Below are positions 1 through 14,900 of a stretch of 41,903 bases of DNA, piece by piece. A program made the translations under genes and the position numbers. Position 1 is the stretch's first letter. Each line of letters opens with the position of its first letter. The notes beneath the pieces are model-generated. The model was not told where the DNA came from. It did no database searches and saw nothing but the letters and a program-made list of their open reading frames with translations. Origin of the DNA: Thermoplasmatota archaeon (GTDB lineage Archaea; Thermoplasmatota; Thermoplasmata; UBA10834); the NCBI GenBank assembly GCA_016930135.1, contig JAFGHM010000015.1, forward strand, positions 1 to 41,903, in the 5' to 3' direction.

Positions 1-2030
1 ATCATAGACATCTCCGAGGGCTACGACGACAAGGAGGTCATCTGGCTGCTCAAGGACCTCGGGGTCAAGGAGGTGGGGGAGCAGTACACCACCGAGACCA
101 GGGTGTACGTCAACGGAGACCTCATCGGGCTCCATGACAAGCCCAATGAGCTCGTCGAGGAGGTGCGCCAGAGGAGGCGTTCAGGGCTGCTTTCCTCTGA
201 GGTCAACGTGCGCTTCGACGAGAACATGAACGAGATCATAATCAACTGCGACGAGGGCAGGCTCAGGAGGCCGCTGCTCGTCGTGAGGCACGGCAAGACG
301 ATGATGACAAGGAGACACGTCGAGGAGATGCGCTCCAAGAAGCTCCGCTGGACCGACCTGATCAGAGAGGGAGTGGTGGAGTGGATCGACGCAGAGGAGG
401 AGGAGGACACATATATCGCCGTGTTCGCATACAGGACGCCTCAGAAGTGCGAGCACTGCGAGAAGTTCCTGTCCGAGATCGATGTCGAGTGGCGAAACCC
501 AGGGGATGAGGGCAAGGTGCTCCTAGAGTGCAAGCACTGCGGCGGCACGATGCACGTCGAGTCGATGCTGACCGACCAGCACACGCACCTCGAGGTCGAC
601 CCTATGGTCATACTCGGAGTGTGCTCCGCGCTCGTGCCGTATCCGGAGCACAACTCGAGCCCGAGGGTCACGATGGGCTCGGGCATGGCCAAGCAGTCGC
701 TGGGCCTCAGCTCGTCCAACTACAGGATCAGGCCGGACACCAGGAGCCATCTTCTGCACTATCCGCAGAAGCCTCTGACGACCACGAAGCCCATGGACTT
801 CGTCGAGTTCAACAAGAGACCTGCCGGCCAGAACTTCGTGGTGGCGATCCTGTCGTATCACGGTTACAACATGGAGGACGCGGTCGTCATGAACAAGTCC
901 TCCGTCGAGAGGGCCCTCGGGAGATCGACCTTCATGAGGACCTACAGGGCGGAGGAGCGCAGGTACCCAGGCGGGCAGGAGGATCACTTCGAGATTCCGA
1001 GCCCGGATGTCAGGGGTGCGCGTGCCGACCTTTCCTATAGCAACCTGGGAGAGGACGGCCTCATCAGCCCCGAGACAGCGGTGCAGGGCGGCGACGTCCT
1101 GATAGGGAAGACATCCCCTCCGCGGTTCTTAGAGGAGGAGGCGGACTTCCTGACGCCCCAGAAGCGCAGGGAGACATCTGTGACCGTGCGCCCCGGCGAG
1201 ATGGGCTATGTCGACAATGTGATGCTCACCGAGTCGGAGAACGGCTCTAGGCTGGTCAAGGTCAAGGTCAGGGACGAGCGGGTCCCCGAGCTGGGCGACA
1301 AGTTCGCCTCCAGACACGGCCAGAAGGGGGTCGTCGGGCTCCTGGTCCCGCAGGAGGACATGCCGTTCACCGAGGACGGGCTCGTGCCGGACCTGCTGAT
1401 CAACCCGCACGCCATACCGTCGCGTATGACCGTCGCGCACGTGCTCGAGATGATAGGGGGCAAGGTCGGCTCGATGGAGGGCAGGCTCATTGACGGCACA
1501 CCGTTCAGCGGCGAGAGGGAAGAGGCCCTCAGGGACGCGCTGGTTAGGAACGGCTTCAAGCACAACGGCAAGGAGGTCATGTACGACGGCGTCACCGGCA
1601 GGATGATCGAGGCCGAGGTCTTCGTCGGAGTGATCTACTACCAGAAACTGCACCACATGGTCTCCGGAAAGCTGCATGTGAGGAGCAGGGGCCCGGTCCA
1701 GATACTCACCAGGCAGCCGACCGAGGGGAGGTCAAGACAGGGCGGCCTGAGGTTCGGTGAGATGGAGAGGGACTGCCTCATAGGCCATGGAGCGGCGATG
1801 GTCATCAAGGACAGACTCCTGGACGAGTCGGACGGCACGCTCCAGTACGTCTGCGGCAACCCGAGCTGCGGCCACATAGCGATCCTCGACAGGCGCGGGA
1901 CCCTCAGGTGCCCCGTCTGCGGCAACAACTCGAAGATATACCAGGTGCAGACCTCGTACGCTTTCAAGCTCTTGCTCGACGAGCTGCTCTCGCTCGGGGT
2001 CGCCATGCGCCTTCAGCTGGAGGACTTGAA

Positions 2031-2034
<4 letters not shown>
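1..2034 (+). CDS. rpoB: DNA-directed RNA polymerase subunit B (5' end outside window)
   Basis: Frame 1 is open from base 1 ([28 protein letters not shown]...). Rpb2-family motifs: [62 protein letters not shown]-terminal CGNPSCGH...CPVCGN zinc site. Confidence 0.97.
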
Positions 2035-6549
<4,515 letters not shown>

Positions 6550-6560
6550 TGGGTGGGAGC

Positions 6561-6986
6561 ATGGCTGACATCAAATTCACCGGGGATACGCTGAGGTACA
6601 TATCCCTCTTCGAGAAGGTCACGGGCACGCAGGTCAAGGACTGCCTGGAGACCGAGGAGAAGCTGGTGTTCGTGGTCGAGAAGGGCCAGGGTAGCAGGGC
6701 GGTCGGGAAGAAGGGCGAGAACGTCATCCGCCTGCATGACCTCACAGGGAAGAACATACATGTCATAGAGTACTCTGAGGACCCCGAGACTTTCATCAAG
6801 AACGTGTTCCACACTTACTTGGTCCAGAGCGTGGCGATCGAGGACAGAGGCAACATAATACACGCGACCGTGACCGTGGACCCGAAGATGAAGGGAAAGG
6901 CGATCGGCAAGAACGGCAAGAACCTCAGGATAGCCCGCGAGGTCGTCAACAGGCACCACAACGTTCAGAGCATCAGTGTCGCCTGA
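6561..6986 (+). CDS. nusA: NusA-like KH-domain transcription factor
   Basis: Two KH GxxG-type motifs (GKKGENV, GKNGKNL) and the characteristic position after L30e. Start at 6561 (MADIKFTGDTLRYISLFEKVTG); 6546 is an alternative. Confidence 0.92.
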   Translation: MADIKFTGDTLRYISLFEKVTGTQVKDCLETEEKLVFVVEKGQGSRAVGKKGENVIRLHDLTGKNIHVIEYSEDPETFIKNVFHTYLVQSVAIEDRGNIIHATVTVDPKMKGKAIGKNGKNLRIAREVVNRHHNVQSISVA

Positions 6987-8058
6987 GCGGCTCCCTCTCC
7001 ACCTCGAGCCTGTCGGCTGTCGGGTATTCTTCCACTATGTAGCTCTGGATGTCAAGCTCCGACGCGATCTCTTCAAGCACCCACGGAGCGACCTCCAGCC
7101 TCCTTCTTCGGTTGTCCTCCCACAGCAGGCTGCCAGGGACCCCGAACCTGTTCATGATATGAGCGGCGGTCGCGGCTATTAGATCGGTCTCGATCACTCC
7201 TTTCACGAGCGTGCCGTCTTTCGTGAGCACCTCGTGCGGCTTTCTGACGTTCCTTGCGCGCCGCATTATCCTTCGCCTCAGCTGCACTCCGTCCTTGAAC
7301 GCTGCAGAACAGTAGTGCAGAGGGACATCGGTATCGAGCCTGAGGAGGTCCTTCGCGAGGTGCTCGCTGCCATCAACCCCTGACGATATGTCATTGTCCG
7401 CTCTCACACCGAATCCCATCGCCCGGAGTGAGCGCCAATTCGTCTCCGAGAACTCGAGCTCGTTGAGGTTCACGAAATCGAGCTCCATGCTGTCCGCGAA
7501 GGCGATTGCAGCCACGAGCTCCGCCTTCTTGTCCGGTAGCACGGGGATTTCCAAGCCTGTCGCCAGCCCAAGGCGCTTTGAAAGCCTGAGCGCACTGCGG
7601 TACGCCGACCCATCGAGGCTCTTCCACCTCGCGAGGGGGGGATGAAACCGTATCTCGTCGAGGCCAGCCTTGGCAACCTTCCGGATCCTCTGCGGGCTCG
7701 TCGTCGAGGTGTACAGGTGTATGTGATGCCCCCTGCCGAAGTGTTTCTTCAGGCTCTCGATGGAGTCCAAGGTCCGTTCCAGAGCCATCAGTGGGTCTCC
7801 CCCCGTGATGCCCGTTCCGAGGGCGTCCATGAGATCGGCCTCGTCCAACACATCCTCCATCGCGGAAACCTTGCGCTCGTTCGCGTAGAAGACATCCTTG
7901 CCGCGCTTCTCCGAGGACAGAGGACAGTAGTAGCATCTCCGGCCGCATCTTCCGGTGACAAGGAGCACTAGCTTGGCACCCTTCTCGCACAGGACGCAGC
8001 CCTTGGGCAGTCTCCTGGTGTAGGAGGAACGCTTCGGCAGCCTGCGGATTTCCGGCAT
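6973..8058 (-). CDS. Radical SAM protein (COG2108-like)
   Basis: CGRRCYYC matches the CxxxCxxC radical SAM motif, followed by GTGITGGDPLM. Start chosen at MPEIRRLPKR; the ORF is open to 8139. Confidence 0.85.
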   Translation of the reverse strand: MPEIRRLPKRSSYTRRLPKGCVLCEKGAKLVLLVTGRCGRRCYYCPLSSEKRGKDVFYANERKVSAMEDVLDEADLMDALGTGITGGDPLMALERTLDSIESLKKHFGRGHHIHLYTSTTSPQRIRKVAKAGLDEIRFHPPLARWKSLDGSAYRSALRLSKRLGLATGLEIPVLPDKKAELVAAIAFADSMELDFVNLNELEFSETNWRSLRAMGFGVRADNDISSGVDGSEHLAKDLLRLDTDVPLHYCSAAFKDGVQLRRRIMRRARNVRKPHEVLTKDGTLVKGVIETDLIAATAAHIMNRFGVPGSLLWEDNRRRRLEVAPWVLEEIASELDIQSYIVEEYPTADRLEVEREPLRRH

Positions 8059-8143
8059 TCGGACGTGTATCAAGCTCAACGTAGTTGAATGGATGCGCTG
8101 CCTTGTTTGGCCGTAAGAGATAAACGATAGTCTTGCCAATCAG

Positions 8144-8800
8144 GTGTCGGGGGAGAGGATGCAGAGGAAGAACAGGGTAATACTGGCTCTTGATGTCACA
8201 TCGCGAGCCGATGCGATGCGCGTTGTCGAATCTGTTAGGGACCATGTGGACGCAATCAAGATCAACTGGCCGCTCATACTTGCGGCCGGTCCCGAGATAA
8301 TAGCGGAGCTGTCCAAGATCAAGTCAGTAATATGCGACATGAAGATATCCGACATACCGAACACGAACAGGCTCATCGTGGAGCAGGCGATGGCGAGGGG
8401 TGCGAGCGCGGTCATCTGCCACGGGTTCGCGGGCGAGGATTCGGTCAGGGCGTGCGTCGAAGCGTCGAAAGGCCAAGTCTTTGTGCTCTGCGAGATGAGC
8501 CACCCTGGAGGCAAGCAGTTCACGGCGCCTGTGGCGGACAAGATCGCCGAACTCGCCAAAGCTGCCGGAGCGAGGGGCATCGTGGCCCCGGCGACAAGAC
8601 CTGAGAGGATATCGGAGTTGCGGAAGATCATTGGGGGCATGGAGATTATAAGCCCCGGCGTGGGGGCACAGGGCGGGAAGGCCTCCGACGCCATCAGGGC
8701 GGGAGCCGACTACATAATAGTCGGAAGGGCGATATATGAGGCGCAGGACCCTCGCGATGCGGCTAGAAAGATAGCAGCCGAGGTCCGCGGAGCCTGCTGA
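8144..8800 (+). CDS. pyrF: Orotidine 5'-phosphate decarboxylase
   Basis: VILALDVTSRADAMRVV, DAIKINWPLIL, VICDMKISDIPNTN, SPGVGAQGG, ADYIIVGRAIY. GTG 8144 or ATG 8159 start. Confidence 0.9.
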   Translation: MSGERMQRKNRVILALDVTSRADAMRVVESVRDHVDAIKINWPLILAAGPEIIAELSKIKSVICDMKISDIPNTNRLIVEQAMARGASAVICHGFAGEDSVRACVEASKGQVFVLCEMSHPGGKQFTAPVADKIAELAKAAGARGIVAPATRPERISELRKIIGGMEIISPGVGAQGGKASDAIRAGADYIIVGRAIYEAQDPRDAARKIAAEVRGAC

Positions 8801-8902
8801 GTTGTCGAAAGCCCCGGTTCCGAGCGCGTCCACTCTGCGAAATCGGGCTGCGCCAGATGTGCTCGTTAATGGTCTCCCGTCGGCTCGGTCTCCCAGATAA
8901 CG

Positions 8903-8911
8903 TATATATAG
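8903..8911 (+). promoter_or_regulatory. Probable archaeal TATA box upstream of aglB
   Basis: TATATATAG in an otherwise GC-rich intergenic stretch, ~20-35 bp upstream of candidate starts 8926/8944. Confidence 0.55.
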
Positions 8912-8925
8912 CACCCTTGTAATCG

Positions 8926-11900
8926 GTGGGCTACTATCACCAGGTGGCATTATCTTTGGCTGAGGCAAGGGAGGTCCCAGCTGGGTCTTTCCTGTCCAGG
9001 TTCAGAAGGGGGGACAGGGGGCCGAGCGAGTTAAGGAAGTGGTTCGTCGCTAACTGGACCACTCTGTTCATCCTCGCCCTCCTGTTCGCGGTCGCCCTGT
9101 TCGTGCGGACATACTTCGGCTACGACACCGCCATGGATGGCTACCTCGTCTCGGGCGGGTCTGACTCGTACTATTGGCAGCGGATTATCGACTACTCCGC
9201 TGAGACTGGCAAACAGCTGTATTGGGACCCACTGATCAACTACCCGGACGGCATCAGGAACCCCCGTCCGCCGTTCTACAGCATGTCGATTGTCGTTCCC
9301 GCGGTGTTCGCGCAGGGTATGTTCGAGTCCCTGGACGATGCCATAGGCTGGTCCCTGCTCTGGTCGACAGCCTTCTGGGGAGCGCTCACGATCATACCCA
9401 CATACTTCGTGGGCAAGGAGACCTTTGGCAGGAGGGCGGGCCTCGCGGCCGCCTTCTTCCTAGCGGTCATGCCCGCGCATGTCCAGAGGAGCGTGTTCTC
9501 GGACGCTGACCACGACTCGTTCATCCTGTTCTTCATAGTCCTCACATTCTACTTCCTGCTAAGGGCCGTCAAGACTCAGGAACACAAGAGATGGGTCGAG
9601 AACTGGCGCAGCTGGAGCAGTATCAGGGCGGGTCTTGGCGACTATGTGCGCGAGAGCAGGACCCCGATGCTGTACGCGCTGATGGCGGGGGTCGCCTACG
9701 GCTGTGTGATGATAGCTTGGGTAGGGTTCGGCTACGTGACGGTGCTCATACTCGCGTACTACTTGATACAAATCCTTCTCAACAAGTTCAAGGGATTCGA
9801 CTCAACGAGCGTGACCATCATAGTGTCGCTCGCCATGGCTTTCGGCTATCTGCTCGCGTTTCCGGTCTATTACGAACAGAGCCTCATCCCGGTCAGGTTT
9901 GACGTCCCCGTATACCTCTTCGTGTTCGCGGTAGTCTTCGGCATGCTCTTCGTGATATCCAGGGATTATCCTTGGACGCTCACTCTCCCGGCGACATTCC
10001 TGCTGCTCGGTGCGGGGATAGTCATCATCAACGCGATCGACCCCAGCCTCGCCGAGGCGATACTGAGCGGACAGGGCTATTTCGTGAAGAGCAAGCTGTA
10101 CTCAACGATTGCCGAGGCCAGGGCTCCTGACTTCAGCGAACTCGCGATGAGCTTCGGCATGGTGACGTTCTTCCTCTCGCTGACAGGCCTCATCTGGGCC
10201 ATCATCAAGATCCCGAAGAAGGCCACCGCGGAGTACATATTCATAGTCGTCTGGCTAGGAGCCGCAATATTCATGGCCATATCTGCGGGCAGATTCATGT
10301 TCAACGCGGCACCCGCTTTCGCGCTCGCGGCAGCATGGGTCGTCGTCATAATCGTGGACAACCTAGATTTCAACAGCGTCAGGAAGTCGCTCATGGGCGC
10401 GAGCGGATCATACTGGCAGATATTCAGGAAGAGCGTGAAGATCAGGCACATCGTCGGGGTTCTCTTCATCGCGTTCATGGTCATACTCCCCAACGTGTGG
10501 TATGGCACCGATGCCGGCATACCGTCCGAGACGAAGGCCCTCCTGGACAAGGAGATCTACGAGAGCATGCCGAGCTTCATGAGGCCGGACGACTACGACA
10601 GGATCAACGGCTCGAACTGGTACCTCGGTGCCTTCGGCTACTCGATACCGCTGGAGCGGTACTACTTCCCGTCTGCCTGGGAATGGTTCACGGAGTACGA
10701 TTCGCACATACCAGCAGCTGTCGATAGGCCCGCGTATGTGTCATGGTGGGACTACGGTTTCGAGGCGGTCCAGGCGGGCCAGCATCCGACAGTCGCCGAC
10801 AACTTCCAGAACGGTTATCAGATCGCCGGGAACATCATCATGGCCCAGAGCGAGGCCGAGGTCATTGCTCTCTTCTCCTATCGGCTCCTCGAAGTGGCGA
10901 TGAGAGACGCTGAAACTAGAGATGCTCTCCAGGGGATGTGCGAGCGCTACGGAGTCGATTACGAGCGCATCTATGAAATCGTCTTCGGTCCCGTCCAGCC
11001 GATCATAGATGAGGTCCTGGAGGACCCGGCAGTCTACGGCCCCATGGACAGCGACCTGAGCGGTGCCAACGCCAAGATAGTCGCGGCCAGGGTCGAACTG
11101 GTGAAGCTGGACCAAGACGCGTTGGTCGGGTTCTATGGGGAGCTGTGCTCGCTGACCGGCTGGGACATCAGGTACTTCAGCGTCGACTCCAGGATGTTCC
11201 CAAGATCGGGCACTGACACGGGCATATTCTACGCCCCGGCCAAGCTTTCCGACCGCAGGATCGACCAGGGTTCCGTGCCAATTGACTTCTATGGAATCAA
11301 TGCCGTGGACCAGTATGGCCGAGAGGTCGCGCTCGACCAGGTCACGGCCGACATGGTGATAGTCGATTACTCACTGACGTACAAGCCAATGTTCTACAAT
11401 TCGACCTTCTACAGGGCCATGTGCGGCCCCTCGGGATACGAACTTGGTATGTCGAACGATGGCATTCCGAGCCTCTCGGGGACGCTCCAGAGCCTGGAGG
11501 TCATGCCGGGCTGGAACATGGCCCATTTCAGGATGGTCTACAGGACGGCGTACTACAACCCGTACCCGATTGCGGAGATACCTTACCACAGGGACGCCTG
11601 GACTGCGATCAGCCTTGAGGAGGCCCAGGAGCTGCAGACGAAGATACAGAACAATGAGATACAGGGATATGTCGACGACTCGGCGTCCTCCTTCTACAGC
11701 GCAGGAGTCGTCTTCCTGAAGTACTACAAGGGTGCCTATGTCAATGGCACTGTCACCACAGAGGAGGGCTACCCGGTCGCCAATGTCAGGGCGACAGTCC
11801 AAGACGAGTACGGCATCCCGCACATGTCAGTCCTGACAGACTCGGAGGGCAGGTACTCGCTCCTGGCCCCGTTCGGAGAGATCACATTGGTGCTCTCCAT

Positions 11901-14900
11901 GGGCGACACGGTGACCTCGTCCTTGGTCAGCTCGAACATCATAGACAGGCTTGAGTTCAATGTCACGGACGATCAGGCGATGCGGCTCCCGTACGACCTC
12001 GACGGCGACGGGATGTACGACTACATGATAACTAAGGACTACCAGATGCGAGAGACACAGGTCACCGCGGACCTGTTCTGGGACATTGACGAGGAAGGCA
12101 ACTACACGGCCGAGACCGACGAGCTCATCCAGGACGCCACGGTATATGCAATGGACCTCGTGACCGGAAGCATGTTCGAGATAGACGCCCCGGAGGGCAC
12201 CTTCGACACCACACTCCCGCCAGGCACTTACGACATGTGGGCGAGAATATACGGCGTCAATGTCACGGTCAGCACCAACCTCACTGTTGCCGCTGGCCAG
12301 AAGTCCACTCAGAAGCTTGCCCTCAAGCCGAGCATGCTCTATGGCTATCTTTCCTACCTCGACGGTGAGTCAGCGATCGGCATCGAGCTCGTCATGACCG
12401 AGCTGAGCAGAGGATACCGGGTATCCGCGCTCACCGACGACGAGGGCGCGTTCAGGTTCGAGAAGCTGCTCTCCGGTGACTACAGCCTGACGACCACTGA
12501 GCCAGGATACACGCTCTCCGCCGTCACACTCACCATCACTGCGGGATCCGATATCTTCAACAACCTGACCATCTTCCCGGAGGCAACGATCCGGGCGAGG
12601 GTGCTCATGGACGGCGCCGGGGTGCCCTATGCCGCGTACATGCTGTCCGACATCTACAGCCCAGGAACGGTCGTCTCCGGGTTGACCGATGCCAGCGGCC
12701 GCATCGAGGTCAAGGTGCTCAAAGGCGTCTGGACCCTTTACGCAGTCCAGACCGTGGGCTCGGAGTCGTACGCGGGTGCAAAGACATTGGACCTGAGGAC
12801 TGCAGATTCGGTTTCCACAGCGGTATCCCTTGGCCAGGCCTCATCCGTCTCGGGCGGCGTGAGGAATCCCTTGGGAGCGACGATACGCAGCGGCCATGTG
12901 GTCTTCGAGAGCTCGGAAGGAGTCAGGATACCTGCGCGCATAGACACTCTGGGCGTTTACAAGATGACTCTGCCGTACGGTACCTACGAGGTGACATCCT
13001 ACTCTACGACCGGCAGTTGCCTCTTCTCGGGCACCACGGTCGTGACCGGAGCGGCGACCAGCTACCAGGTCGAGATGATCGAGGGCGTGCTCGTCGAAGG
13101 GGCGATATGGCTGGACAGGGACAGCACGGGCACCTTGTCGGCGCAGGAACTGGGCAGATACGCGAAGCTGCGCCTGACAGATGAGAGCGGCGCGTTGTTC
13201 ACTGCAGCCGCGGCCGAAGACGGCAACTTCACGCTCGTGTACCCCAAGGCCGCTGATGGCACTCTCAGCGTCGGGGAAGCCGGTTTCTCCGAGTGGTCCG
13301 TCACTTCCAGGTTCGTCAACGACACGACGAACATCGGCGCGGTCGTTGGTCCTGACGAGGTTGTCGTGCAAGGACGGATCGCATACGACGGACAGGGCCT
13401 CAGAGGTATCAGAGTGACTTTCACACCCCAGGTGCTCCTGCTCGATGTCGTGACCGCGGTCACATCGTCCGGCGGATACTACACGGCCAGCCTCCTGCCG
13501 GCGGTCTACACTGTGTCGGTCGACCAGGACACGAACCCGATGGGTGGAGAGAGGTACATTTGCGAAGAGGAGTTCACGCTCCTTCCGTCGGGCGTCCCGG
13601 TCCAGTATTCGCTCACGCCGGACAAGAAGGTCGAGATGCACGGTGTCCTCTTCGGGGCTGAGTCGGACATGGAGCTCAGCCTTTCGGGTCCGGAGACGAG
13701 GGCTCTGACCCTCGGCGGCACGATCAGCTACTCCGCATATCTGCTGCCCGGGGAGTACAACGTGTACGCGAAGGGCTACCTGGGCGCCGACGTGTACGCG
13801 AACGTGACATCGGTCACACTCTCGGTCGATTCCCGTCAGCACGATTTCCAGTTGTATCCAGCTCACGAGCTCCGAGGATCGATCGACATCGACGGCAGGC
13901 CAGTCACGAAGGAAGTCACCATCAGGGCCGTGTCGGCCCTTGGCGAGGCGGTCGAGACGACGACTTCGCTGTCGTCCTACTCCATCGAGCTCCCGCAGGG
14001 CCTGTACACGGTCAACTTCAGTATGGAGGATACCAAGACCGAAGGTGGCAGGACACTGTATGTGGAATATGAGGCCGAGGCTCCCATACTGATCAGCACG
14101 GACGACCAGAGGCTGAACCCGTCGCTCTCGAGGCGCCTTGACAACACCACATTCAGCGGGACTGTCTACGGGACCGGAGGGGCGCCCGTCAGGGCATACC
14201 TGCGCATGGTCCCGAACACGGTCTTCGGGCTGGGGCTGGAATTCTGGACGGACACCAGCGGCTCCTTCAACGTCTCGATGCAGCCGGGAGATTACACAGT
14301 ACACATCCTCCGGTCGCAGGACAAGAGCGCATACTTGGGCACATTGAGGCTCGAGCGCGACGTGTCTATGGAGCAGTCGTTCAACCTGACCTCAGGCCTG
14401 TACATATCAGGCAGGGTGTTCGTGGCGGACGCAGGCGCGTCGGTCGATGTATCAGTTGCCACCGGCAGCGCCAAGCTGCAGGTCACATCCGATGCCTCCG
14501 GTGATTTCAGGGTACTTGTCACCGAGGGGAGCTACATACTCTCAGCCACGACGACGCGGGTCGAGAACGACCTCACAGTGAGGTACACGGGCAGCCTCGA
14601 CGTGAATGTGGAGGATACGGACAGCTACGTCACTCTCAATCTGTTGAGGAGTTCCACGCGCACCGTCTCGGTCAGCTGGGATAGGAACCTGACGCAGACA
14701 GTACCGCCCGGCGTCCTCGTGAAGTACGCCTTCACTGTCACGAACACGGGCAACATAGAGGACAAATGGAGCGTGTCCTCTTCGACGACCGGCTTCAACA
14801 TCTCTTTCACCCCCTCGACCTTCGAGCTGGGCCTGGGCTCTGAGAGCACGGCCACAGTCGTAGCCGAGATAACCGCCCATGACGACGTTGCCGCTGGCGA

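Noticed and set aside
12841-14304. 487-aa minus-strand ORF opposite aglB
   Set aside because: Arg/His/Val-rich shadow of a GC-rich coding strand; no family motifs; the plus strand is clearly coding.
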